From JAVEYA01 sp034003745 (lineage in GTDB: Bacteria > Bacillota > Peptococcia > DRI-13 > PHAD01), in contig JAVEYA010000060.1 in NCBI GenBank assembly GCA_034003745.1, forward strand, positions 1 to 13,609: a DNA stretch of 13,609 nucleotides. The letters are read 5' to 3'. A model generated the notes under the pieces. The model searched no databases and was not told the origin of the DNA. It saw nothing but the letters and a program-made list of their open reading frames with translations. Positions 5,761-13,012 of the stretch are shown here, one piece after another (the first letter of the stretch is position 1; each line of letters starts with the position of its first letter). A program made the position numbers and the translations under genes.

Positions 5761-8001
5761 TCAACCTCCTTGAATATTGCTGCAAGGCAGCGTAAAGATA
5801 AACATGGAGCCTACATCGGCTTTACTCTCCACCCAAATCCGCCCGCCGTGGGCTTCTACGATCCCTTTGGCGATAGACAGGCCTACGCCGCTTCCTCTGA
5901 CCTTATTAAGCATCGGTGTGCTAATGCGGTAAAACCTGTCGAAAATCGCGCTGTGATACTGGGGGTCAATGCCGATCCCATGGTCAACCACGCTTATTTT
6001 AATACGCTCCTCTTTCTCCAGAAATTCCGTTTCAATCAATAAGTCGGCGTCAGCGGCAGAATACTTGATCCCGTTTTCAATCAGATTGCTTAAAACCTGT
6101 TCGATCCGGCGTTCATCAATCAGCGCAAACGGAATTTCGTTAGCGTAAGTTACCGTAATTTTACCGTCTTTCAGTCTGGGCTCCAGACGGGCAACTACCC
6201 GGTCAATCAGTTTTCTGATATCGGTGTCATGGATGTCCAGATTCAGAGCGCCTGCTTCGATTTTGGACATATCCATAATATTCTCAATCAACTCGCGCAA
6301 GTGTTTGCTTTCGTCCACGATGGCGGCGAGAAAGCCTTCTTTCTCCGACTTCTCCCATTTCACACCCTTTCTCATCAGTGACTCGGCGCAGCCGCGGATC
6401 GTGGTCAGCGGCGTTCTTAACTCATGAGAGACGGTGGAGAGAATGGAATCTTTTAAATTTTCCACTTCTTTGTCGCGGGTAATATCGCGGATAATATAGC
6501 CATAACCGATAAATTCCTCATTGGAAACGACGGGGAAGCCAATCAACAGATAATAGAGCGGTTTGTCTTTAACATTTAGCCGGACCTCCCGGGGCTCATA
6601 GCTTCTTTTACTGCTGAAATCATCCCACAGTTCCTTCCAGGGGATATCAAAACCCTTGCCCTGCATATACGCAATCATCTGATGATAAGTCATTCCCTGG
6701 GTATCGTGATCTTGCAGGCCGAATTGCCGGACAAAGACCGGGTTGGCGTAGATCATCGCTGCGCCGGCATCAAAGAGGATGAGTCCTTCATTCATACTGT
6801 TCATAACCGCCTGCAGCGTATTATGCTCTACCAGCAGCTCCATATTCTTTTGGAGCAATTCCCGGGTGCGTTCATTGACGCGTTCTTCCAGATCGTCCCG
6901 GTGGTTCTTCAGCAAGGTGGTGGTATTCTGCACGCTGGCGGCCATATAGTTGAAGTTCTCTCCCAAGCTGTCTATCTCTACCGGTAGACCGGCGCGCTGG
7001 TAATCCACCCGGTAATTGAGATTCCCGGAAGAAAACTGCTGACAGGCCTCATTCAAGGCTGTCAAGGGTCTGGAAATACTCACCACCAAGAGGTGGCGCA
7101 TCACCAGAATAACCGTGATGCCGATGATAATCAGGACGGAAAACAGCCCGGTTACCCGAAACAAGGGGGTCATGACCTCGTTCCTGGCAGCGGCCACCCA
7201 GATGCCCCAGCCGTATTCCGGCACGGTGTGAAAGCCGGCAATCTCCCAGCGGTTAAATAAAGGGGAATAGTATTCCAAAGAACCGTTGCCCTGTGCTTCC
7301 AGCGTCTCCAGAATAGGCTGTTCCCCCTGGGGGGACAAAAAGATTCCGGACCCCGGAATAGGCATAATCTGGCCGGACGAGTCCACCAAAACAATATAAC
7401 CGGAACGGTAAATCTTATGGGCATCCACAGATCGCTGCAGATAGGTAAGATCCAGGAAGCCCATGATATAGCCGTAAAAAGCGCCTGAACTGTTTTTGAT
7501 CGTAATCCCGATGACAATGGTATCATCCGCCGCCATCCCTTTGATGACAGGACTGATATAGGGCTTGCCCAGCGTCACGAAATCAGAAGGCGTAATGGAT
7601 AAGAAAAGCTGGTCCCGCTTTAAGAGGCGGTAATTATCCGACACGGCCTCCACCCTGCTGGAGACCTGGAAATCAGGCGTATCCAGATAGATTTCCGTGA
7701 ACCCGGCGTATTGATTGGTCACCTGCACAATCGCTTCCCGGAGTTCGGAAGGGGGTAAATTCATTTCCCCGGCTTGTTTGCCCAGCGTATCGACAGCCAA
7801 CAAGTGCGTCTGCAGGAAATTATTGATTTCCTGCTCCACCTGGCTGACGGAAGAAAGGTGCTGGTTTTTTAGTTCATTCCCTCTTTGAATCAGGTTGGAG
7901 GATACCGTAACGCCTAAAAAAAGCATGGGAATAAGGGCTAGAAAAGCAATAATACTAATATAATGATGAATTTTTAATTTTTTATCACGAAAATTGAGCA
8001 A
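5761..8001 (-). CDS. dCache-HAMP-PAS sensor histidine kinase
   Basis: This 746-residue membrane kinase has, in order: TM1 (about 13-34), an extracytoplasmic dCache-type sensor (about 38-275), TM2 (about 281-305), HAMP (about 306-360), a coiled-coil linker, PAS (about 392-508), HisKA with phospho-acceptor His526 (SHELRTPL), and HATPase_c with N box (NLIENGIKYS, 639-648), G1 (DHGIGI, 673-678) and G2 (GSGVGLSI, 703-710). All key residues are present, so it should be an active kinase sensing a small extracellular ligand through dCache and possibly a cytosolic cue through PAS. The start is TTG, supported by GAGGAGG 7 nt upstream. It begins 4 bp after the upstream orphan gene and ends touching the regulator gene. 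The ligand cannot be told from the sequence. Confidence 0.95.
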   Translation of the reverse strand: MLNFRDKKLKIHHYISIIAFLALIPMLFLGVTVSSNLIQRGNELKNQHLSSVSQVEQEINNFLQTHLLAVDTLGKQAGEMNLPPSELREAIVQVTNQYAGFTEIYLDTPDFQVSSRVEAVSDNYRLLKRDQLFLSITPSDFVTLGKPYISPVIKGMAADDTIVIGITIKNSSGAFYGYIMGFLDLTYLQRSVDAHKIYRSGYIVLVDSSGQIMPIPGSGIFLSPQGEQPILETLEAQGNGSLEYYSPLFNRWEIAGFHTVPEYGWGIWVAAARNEVMTPLFRVTGLFSVLIIIGITVILVMRHLLVVSISRPLTALNEACQQFSSGNLNYRVDYQRAGLPVEIDSLGENFNYMAASVQNTTTLLKNHRDDLEERVNERTRELLQKNMELLVEHNTLQAVMNSMNEGLILFDAGAAMIYANPVFVRQFGLQDHDTQGMTYHQMIAYMQGKGFDIPWKELWDDFSSKRSYEPREVRLNVKDKPLYYLLIGFPVVSNEEFIGYGYIIRDITRDKEVENLKDSILSTVSHELRTPLTTIRGCAESLMRKGVKWEKSEKEGFLAAIVDESKHLRELIENIMDMSKIEAGALNLDIHDTDIRKLIDRVVARLEPRLKDGKITVTYANEIPFALIDERRIEQVLSNLIENGIKYSAADADLLIETEFLEKEERIKISVVDHGIGIDPQYHSAIFDRFYRISTPMLNKVRGSGVGLSIAKGIVEAHGGRIWVESKADVGSMFIFTLPCSNIQGG

Positions 8002-8005
8002 GGTC

Positions 8006-9100
8006 TTACCTCCTCAATCTTTCTGTCAGATTATAGATTTTCGGCCGGACCGTCTCGGTTGCATAGGTGGAGGCAATTCTTTGATAGAAGCTGGTGTAAG
8101 CGGGGTCGGTCAAAAAGTTTTCCTTAAAGATATCGTTGCTCAGCGTGTAAAACTTCTCCGAGAGCTTTATTCTATAAAACTGGTTGTCGGAGACGACAGC
8201 CATCGGCACCGCTTCCTCCGCGATGGGCGATACCCAGCGGGCCCCTATAAATTCCGGAATCTCCCGAAAGGCCTCCTCCATAATCCGGTGGGCATAGTCC
8301 TTGGCGGGTTCCCCGTTCAGATGCCGTCCGGAAATGTAGGTGCTGTAATATTCACAGGGAGTGTCCTTATGGCCGGTTATACTGCGGCCGATCCAGAAAA
8401 ACAGGGTGTCTTTATGAACGCTGGCCAATTTGCTCTTCTGCAGCCGGGTGATACTGTCCAAAAAATGGCGCGTGATGATTTCTTCCGTATCGTCCTGATT
8501 GCCGATTCGCTGTAAGAGCGCCGTAAAATCCAGATAATAGCCCCAGGCCTTCTTCGTCAGAATCTCCTCAGTAATCAGATTATCCGTGACATAGTTGTTC
8601 GAAAAGTCAGGTAATAAAAGCGCCTTTTTCCCTTCCAGCAAACGTATCGCGTCATAACACAGGAAGGCCGGCAAGAGAACCGTCTTCACCCCCGCGCAGA
8701 CATACTGGTCGTCCAATCGGGTGATATAATACATATTGGCCGAACGGCTTTCCAACAGGTAACGCAGGTTATTGATATCTAAAGGGTTGAGAAGCCGGAA
8801 GGAGAAAACGCCCTTGAGCTTGTTGTCCCAGTACAATTCCAGTTCTACCTGCTTTTTGAGCGTATTTAAGACAAAGTCTTCCTGTGATGAAATAATCTCC
8901 TCATTATCGTTATCGGAGAGCAAGAAATACAGGTCCACATCACCGCTGGTATTCAAAACATGACAGGCGTTGCCTGTCTCATTAAAATGCCGGATAATCT
9001 CCCCGTGCCTTGATTCGTACAGGTAGGGGGCGTCTGCCGACGGGGGTCTGTGTATGGAAAATACTTTTTTGTTTTTTGCGCTGCCCGGCCTTAAGCCCAT
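8006..9100 (-). CDS. uncharacterised 364-residue soluble protein in the kinase operon
   Basis: I do not recognise this family. The 364-residue protein has no signal peptide, lipobox or membrane helix, so it is predicted to be cytosolic. It is a mixed alpha/beta sequence rich in aromatic residues (many Tyr and Phe), with acidic stretches near residue 65 (SDNDNEE) and in mid-protein (GNQDDTEE), and a basic C-terminus. I see no Walker, PAS, GGDEF, HTH or cysteine-cluster motif. ATG 9100 has only a weak ribosome site (GGTG), so the start is uncertain. The stop lies 4 bp before the histidine kinase start, and the kinase ribosome site abuts it, so the two are almost certainly coexpressed. An accessory role in signalling is inferred from position alone. 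Confidence 0.75.
   Translation of the reverse strand: MGLRPGSAKNKKVFSIHRPPSADAPYLYESRHGEIIRHFNETGNACHVLNTSGDVDLYFLLSDNDNEEIISSQEDFVLNTLKKQVELELYWDNKLKGVFSFRLLNPLDINNLRYLLESRSANMYYITRLDDQYVCAGVKTVLLPAFLCYDAIRLLEGKKALLLPDFSNNYVTDNLITEEILTKKAWGYYLDFTALLQRIGNQDDTEEIITRHFLDSITRLQKSKLASVHKDTLFFWIGRSITGHKDTPCEYYSTYISGRHLNGEPAKDYAHRIMEEAFREIPEFIGARWVSPIAEEAVPMAVVSDNQFYRIKLSEKFYTLSNDIFKENFLTDPAYTSFYQRIASTYATETVRPKIYNLTERLRR
8009..8015 (-). promoter_or_regulatory. ribosome binding site supporting a TTG start
   Basis: GAGGAGG (8015-8009, minus strand) lies 7 nt before TTG 8001 and immediately next to the TAA stop of the upstream gene (8008-8006). There is no ATG nearby in frame. Ribosomes ending the orphan gene would sit on this site, which favours coupled translation. 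Confidence 0.75.
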
Positions 9101-9164
9101 TTTAACACCATCGCTTTTTGCACAACCATGCTTTCAGGAAGTTTCTTAAGGTTTACTTCTACAA

Positions 9165-9193
9165 ATTATACAACTTTCCCTGCAAGAAATATA
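9165..9193 (-). promoter_or_regulatory. possible promoter of the orphan/kinase/regulator unit
   Basis: A perfect -10 TATAAT (9170-9165, minus strand) lies about 65 bp upstream of the start at 9100. At 17 bp spacing the -35 would be TATATT (9193-9188), a poor match, so another factor or an activator may be needed. It overlaps the inverted repeat at 9172-9205. Confidence 0.35.
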
Positions 9194-9205
9194 ATGCAGG
9201 AAGTT
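9172..9205. repeat. imperfect inverted repeat after the Mrr-like gene
   Basis: AACTT plus CCTGCA (9172-9184, with two bulged bases) pairs with TGCAGG plus AAGTT (9195-9205) around a 10-nt AT-rich loop. It starts 3 bp past the stop of the minus-strand gene ending at 9209. It lacks a T run, so it is either a weak terminator or an operator upstream of the TATAAT at 9170-9165. Confidence 0.4.
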
Positions 9206-9208
9206 CCT

Positions 9209-10117
9209 TTAAAAAACAACCTCTTCTGAGCTCCCTTCTTTATTTAAGAAGGAAAGCACCGCCAAGAGCAGCATCACCAGAGCAAAGGAAGAATTTAAAT
9301 ACAAATTGCCCAGGCCATACTTGCCCATAAACAAGAGAACCAGCCCATACAGAATATAGTTGCGCGTTTTATTTTTCTTCAGGGCTTCTTTCTTAATAAT
9401 ACTGAGGCGTCTTTGTCTTTTTTCGCTTTCTCGTTTCAAGACGGTGTCCACTTCCGCAGCACTGGGATAAAAAGGGCTTTCCTTTAAAAACTTCTGTAAC
9501 TTTGTACCATTATATAACTTAACCTCCAGGCCGAAGCGCTCGCCCAGACTTTCCGTCTTTTTGGCGAACTCGCTGTTGGTAAAAATCCGGACACGCGTGA
9601 CTCCTTGGGCGCGAGCAGCATACAATACCTGCATCATATCCCTGGTTTCCACCAGGTCGTCGTTCAGCCTGCGCCGGTAGACGAGCGCCAGCTTCTCCTC
9701 CTGGTATACCCCCAGCAAAAGATCTTCTTTCTTCTCAAAGAAACGCACCGAAAAGGCTGCGCAGATTCTTTTCTCCAGAGCGGCCAAAACATCCTCCGGT
9801 TCCGCCGCATCGATCCTCTTGGCGTATTCCCCGGCGGCAATTTGGGTGCGGCAGCTTTTCAACATCTCCCGGTCTTCCTTCTTCCGCCAAAAGTAAGCCG
9901 CCGGAACCCATAACACCATGACCGTCAACATATTCCGCAAGCCCTGCCCCAAATCGCCGCCCAGCCAGAACGCCGCTATGCAGCTCAACAAAAAAAGTAA
10001 AAAAATATTCACAGAGCGGGCGCCGTTGCCCTGCGCGCGCATACCCAGACAATAACTGCGGAGCAAACGCTGTGACCTCCACTTGGCCAATCTGCTCTTA
10101 ATTTTTTTAATGTTCAT
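9209..10117 (-). CDS. membrane protein with degenerate Mrr-like nuclease fold
   Basis: This 302-residue protein has a basic N-terminus, two hydrophobic segments (about 36-55 and 61-77), a soluble middle domain (about 100-215), a strongly basic stretch (228-252) and two C-terminal helices (about 253-270 and 277-291). The middle domain ends like Mrr/restriction-endonuclease-like proteins: an alternating strand, 'ARAQGV..VRIFTNSEF', and then '...NGTKLQKFL'. The Mrr catalytic pattern (G-D-G-x-D, then Q-x-K) is not visible; the QxK strand appears to be replaced by LVYRRR. It may therefore be a non-cleaving relative. That reading is inference from pattern alone. Start 10117 has GGAGG 7 nt upstream. 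The neighbours give no clear functional hint. Confidence 0.75.
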   Translation of the reverse strand: MNIKKIKSRLAKWRSQRLLRSYCLGMRAQGNGARSVNIFLLFLLSCIAAFWLGGDLGQGLRNMLTVMVLWVPAAYFWRKKEDREMLKSCRTQIAAGEYAKRIDAAEPEDVLAALEKRICAAFSVRFFEKKEDLLLGVYQEEKLALVYRRRLNDDLVETRDMMQVLYAARAQGVTRVRIFTNSEFAKKTESLGERFGLEVKLYNGTKLQKFLKESPFYPSAAEVDTVLKRESEKRQRRLSIIKKEALKKNKTRNYILYGLVLLFMGKYGLGNLYLNSSFALVMLLLAVLSFLNKEGSSEEVVF

Positions 10118-10145
10118 GACGACACCTCCACCTTCAGTGTCACCA

Positions 10146-10178
10146 AAAAAGACTGTTCATAAACTGAACAGCCTTTTT
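10146..10178 (-). terminator. intrinsic terminator of the YdjM-like gene
   Basis: CTGTTC (10153-10158) pairs with GAACAG (10166-10171), extended past one mismatch by AAAAAG with CTTTTT. On the minus strand it is followed by a run of T (complement of the A run 10145-10150). It begins 3 bp after the stop codon at 10182. The T run on the other strand would let it work both ways. Confidence 0.75.
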
Positions 10179-10181
10179 GAA

Positions 10182-11114
10182 TCAGACATATATCTTCTTC
10201 GTCGGGCGAAACGGTTGAAAGCACGCTTCTTCTACCTGCAGGTCCGCGTCCATCACCAGGGTCGCGTTATGCATGAAGCGGTCCTTGACCCGGTAGCGCA
10301 GATCCATCATCCGCGCCACATATTTGTCCTCCACCTGTTCACAGCTGATGTGATAGTGGGGCGTAAACTCCAGGAAATAGCGGCCCAATACGGAATTCGT
10401 TACCGCCTGCCCTAAATGTTTTTTGACATTTTCGAGGGATGCCAATATTCTTACTTTTCTTTTCAGGCAATCCACCGTACCGATCAGCTTCTCTTCCGGG
10501 AAGCTTGCAATAAAATCCCAGACCGCAAATCCAACCGGCAGCACCGTAAGTTTCGTGGACGGACTTTCCTTGGGTAATTCTTTTTCCAGCACCCGGTAAG
10601 CCCCCAGGCGCATTAACTGCCTTAAGCCCAGGTAGGCGGTAAACAAACCGGCCGCCCACAGATTGGCGCTTAGATTTGTACCTGCAAAGATAAAGAAAAG
10701 CAAAATAGTGAGAAGAAAGGGGTCAAAAATCAAAAGCAGGCTCAGGGATAATTTCTTCCTGGTAAACGGCCACAGTAAGCTCACGCCATAAGAGTTAAAC
10801 GAATCCAAGAAACTGTGGGACAGTGCGCCTAAAAAGGCCCAGAAAACCATATGCCAGTAGTTAATATCCGGATAAAAGGGTAAAAGTACCGCCCCGGCCA
10901 ATAAGGACAATACCGCCAGCCCGGGCAGGGAATGACTAAAGGTACGGTGCTGTTTCAGGTATACATAATCGCCCCAGCAGCGCGCCACGATATCAAAGTC
11001 GGGCGCTACCGCCCCGAGCGTACTGGCTATCATTAAACCGTTGGCCATAGTAAATCCGGCGCCCGTTTTGCTGCCAATGACCAATCCCGCAATGGCGTGT
11101 GTTATCGGGTCCAT
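10182..11114 (-). CDS. YdjM-family membrane-bound metal-dependent hydrolase
   Basis: The first 200 or so of its 310 residues match the YdjM family (DUF457, predicted membrane-bound metal-dependent hydrolases). His6 in DPITHAIAG, the Asp pair of APDFD (39 and 41), the HRTFSHS motif (56-62) and HSFLDSFNSYG (100-110) supply the conserved His and Asp residues that would bind metal. Several hydrophobic helices lie between residues 8 and 170. The C-terminal 140 residues are soluble and are not seen in the shortest family members. The substrate is unknown. Start 11114 has AAGGAG 7 nt upstream. The gene is flanked by hairpins at 10146-10178 and 11177-11206, so it is probably its own transcription unit. 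Confidence 0.88.
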   Translation of the reverse strand: MDPITHAIAGLVIGSKTGAGFTMANGLMIASTLGAVAPDFDIVARCWGDYVYLKQHRTFSHSLPGLAVLSLLAGAVLLPFYPDINYWHMVFWAFLGALSHSFLDSFNSYGVSLLWPFTRKKLSLSLLLIFDPFLLTILLFFIFAGTNLSANLWAAGLFTAYLGLRQLMRLGAYRVLEKELPKESPSTKLTVLPVGFAVWDFIASFPEEKLIGTVDCLKRKVRILASLENVKKHLGQAVTNSVLGRYFLEFTPHYHISCEQVEDKYVARMMDLRYRVKDRFMHNATLVMDADLQVEEACFQPFRPTKKIYV

Positions 11115-11176
11115 TCCGTCGCTCCTTTATTGCCGCCCGATAATTTTATGTATATTAATGAAGCCTAATACATAAC

Positions 11177-11206
11177 GGACGACAGTATTATATCATACTG
11201 CCGTCC
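11177..11206 (-). terminator. hairpin after the CoA-disulfide reductase gene
   Basis: GGACG-a-CAGTAT (11177-11188) pairs with ATACTG-c-CGTCC (11195-11206), giving 11 pairs with one A/C mismatch and a 6-nt loop. No good T run follows on either strand, so it is a weak or factor-assisted terminator. It lies 41 bp beyond the reductase stop codon. It could also be a protein-binding site for the YdjM-like gene downstream. Confidence 0.5.
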
Positions 11207-11247
11207 TGACTTTGTCTGGTAGTTGTTGCCGTTGTATTAAGTTCTGA

Positions 11248-12885
11248 TTAATTTACCTTCATGGTAAAGACATCATAGCCGCCGCTTAAATTATACACGT
11301 CAAACCCTTTTTGCATCAAAAAGCGGGCCGCTATATAAGCGCGATAACCGACTTTGCAATAAACAACTATTTTCTTTTTGGTATCCAACTCCTGGTAACG
11401 CTGCCGCAGCTGGTCCACCGAAATCGACAGCGCCCCGGCGATAGCGCCCTGCTCATATTCGCCTTTGCTGCGGACATCCAGAAGCAGGATATCCTCTTTC
11501 TTCTGCAATTCCGGCAAATCCTGCGGCGTCACATGCTTAAACTCCCCGCGCAGAATATTGGCCCCGACCATCCCGGCCATAATGGACGGGTCTTTGGCCG
11601 AAGAATACGGCGGCGCGTAGGCCAGATCCAGGTGTTCCAGATCATAGACCGTCAAACCCGCGTAAATAGCCGTGGCCAGGATGTCGATCCTTTTATCGAC
11701 GCCGGCGTAACCGACCCCTTGCGCTCCCAGGATTCTACCCGTTTCCTTCTCGAAAATTATTTTAATGATCATCTGCCGCGCCCCGGGGTAATAGGTGGCA
11801 TGGCTGAAAGAAGAAGTAAAGGAAGCATGATAGGCCAAGCCTAGCTCCCGCGCTTCCGCTTCACGCAATCCCGTGCGCGCCAGGGTGATCTCCCCGGCCT
11901 TAATGATAGAAGTGCCCAGCACGCCTTTAAACTTCATCGTACCGCCTACGGCGTTGGCCCCGGCGATACGTCCCTGTTTATTGGCGGGCCCGGCCAGCGG
12001 GATGACACACCTTTTTCCGCTGACCAAATGAACCGATTCCACAATATCCCCGGCGGCATAAATATCCGGCACGCTTGTCCGCATCATCTCGTCCACCACA
12101 ATGCCACCGGTCTTACCGATCTCCAGACCCGCGGATACCGCCAACTCCGTCCGCGGCTTTACTCCGACGGCGGAAATAATCATATCGGCCGGGATGACCG
12201 TACCGTCCTCCAGTTCCAAGCCTTCGACCTTCTCTTTTCCGACAATGCGTCTCGGCTTTTTGCCCAAAACCAGATTCAGCCCCAATCGGAAGAGCTCCGC
12301 TTCCAGCGGCAGGGAAAACTCCGGATCATACGTCTTCATCAGAGCCGGACTGCGATGCACTAAGGTCGTCTTGACGCCTTTATTCAGGAACGCTTCGGCG
12401 GACTCTACGCCAATAAAGCCACCGCCCAGAACAATTACCGAGGAGACGCCGGCAGAAAGATTTTCGGTAATCCGCTCCACATCGGGTACAGTTAGGATGC
12501 TATGTACCCCGGGCAATTCCAGGCCGGTTATCTCCGGCAAAGCCGGTTTTGAGCCAGTAGCCAGGATCAGTTTATCGTAGGATTCCTGGATTTCCCCTCC
12601 TTCGGTCTGCACCGTGACCATTTTGCGGGCAGGATCCACGGCCACCGCTTCGTGATTGATGCGTATATCGATATTAAATCTTTGTTTGAACAATCTCGGC
12701 GTCACCAGGAGCAAGTTTTCCTTCCTGGGAATATCGCCGCCGACGTAATAAGGCAGCCCGCAGTTGGCAAAAGACACATACGGTCCTTTTTCCAAAACGA
12801 CGATCTCCGCCTCCTCGTTCACCCGGCGGGCCTTGGTAGCTGCCGAAGCCCCGGCGGCTACCCCGCCGACTATAACAATTTTCAT
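11248..12885 (-). CDS. CoA-disulfide/persulfide reductase with C-terminal rhodanese domain
   Basis: This 545-residue flavoprotein belongs to the CoA-disulfide reductase group with a fused rhodanese (CoADR-RHD). The FAD site is IVGGVAAGASAA (5-16), and the single redox cysteine is Cys42 in SFANCGLPY, where a CoA thiolate pairs in known enzymes. The NAD(P)H site is VLGGGFIGVE and the second FAD motif ends in YAAGD. The YAPPYSSAKDP segment carries the C-terminal active-site tyrosine region. Residues about 460-545 are rhodanese, with the loop CKVGYR and Cys510 intact. Characterised relatives reduce CoA disulfide, or persulfides and polysulfide, with NAD(P)H; the rhodanese domain favours sulfane-sulfur substrates. 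Start 12885 has AGGAGG 7 nt upstream; an earlier in-frame ATG at 12948 lacks one and lies upstream of the promoter's -10. It is probably monocistronic. Confidence 0.93.
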   Translation of the reverse strand: MKIVIVGGVAAGASAATKARRVNEEAEIVVLEKGPYVSFANCGLPYYVGGDIPRKENLLLVTPRLFKQRFNIDIRINHEAVAVDPARKMVTVQTEGGEIQESYDKLILATGSKPALPEITGLELPGVHSILTVPDVERITENLSAGVSSVIVLGGGFIGVESAEAFLNKGVKTTLVHRSPALMKTYDPEFSLPLEAELFRLGLNLVLGKKPRRIVGKEKVEGLELEDGTVIPADMIISAVGVKPRTELAVSAGLEIGKTGGIVVDEMMRTSVPDIYAAGDIVESVHLVSGKRCVIPLAGPANKQGRIAGANAVGGTMKFKGVLGTSIIKAGEITLARTGLREAEARELGLAYHASFTSSFSHATYYPGARQMIIKIIFEKETGRILGAQGVGYAGVDKRIDILATAIYAGLTVYDLEHLDLAYAPPYSSAKDPSIMAGMVGANILRGEFKHVTPQDLPELQKKEDILLLDVRSKGEYEQGAIAGALSISVDQLRQRYQELDTKKKIVVYCKVGYRAYIAARFLMQKGFDVYNLSGGYDVFTMKVN

Positions 12886-12904
12886 GCTGCTTCCTCCTCT
12901 AACA

Positions 12905-12937
12905 CACATCTTAAATTCATTATATAGAAAAGATGTG
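12905..12937. promoter_or_regulatory. candidate operator: 8-bp perfect inverted repeat
   Basis: CACATCTT (12905-12912) is the exact reverse complement of AAGATGTG (12930-12937), with a 17-bp spacer. The right arm lies between -35 and -10 and the left arm falls at about the predicted transcription start. This is a usual position for a repressor site. Two arms this short can occur by chance in AT-rich DNA. Confidence 0.4.
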
Positions 12938-12947
12938 ATAATTTCCA
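12919..12947 (-). promoter_or_regulatory. promoter of the CoA-disulfide reductase gene
   Basis: A -10 TATAAT (12924-12919) and a -35 TGGAAA (12947-12942, four of six consensus bases) are spaced 17 bp apart on the minus strand. They lie 34 bp upstream of the start codon. An inverted repeat overlaps the box and start region and is listed separately. Confidence 0.55.
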
Positions 12948-12967
12948 CAATCTTGTTACAGAATCAG

Positions 12968-12993
12968 AAAAAACCTGCCTAAGCAGGTTTTTT
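12968..12993 (-). terminator. intrinsic terminator of obgE
   Basis: AAAAAACCTGC (12968-12978) pairs perfectly with GCAGGTTTTTT (12983-12993) around a CTAA loop. The T run on each strand makes it bidirectional in principle. It lies 19 bp past the obgE stop codon and separates obgE from the reductase gene. Confidence 0.9.
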
Positions 12994-13012
12994 CTCCCTA
13001 TGCAAATAAACC

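Noticed and set aside
5060..8001. Assignment of the two-component pair to WalRK (YycGF).
   Set aside because: The gene order is kinase then regulator, the usual YycH/YycI/YycJ neighbours are absent, and the sensor is dCache-like. Only generic family names are justified.
11115..11247. Promoter of the YdjM-like gene, for example TAAAAT or a TATAAT inside the hairpin.
   Set aside because: No -10 candidate here has a usable -35 at 16-18 bp, so no specific promoter is claimed.
12886..12948. Longer N-terminus for the CoA-disulfide reductase starting at ATG 12948.
   Set aside because: The extra 21 residues are unlike the family and start upstream of the -10 box. The family begins at MKIVIVGG, which has a strong ribosome site 7 nt upstream.
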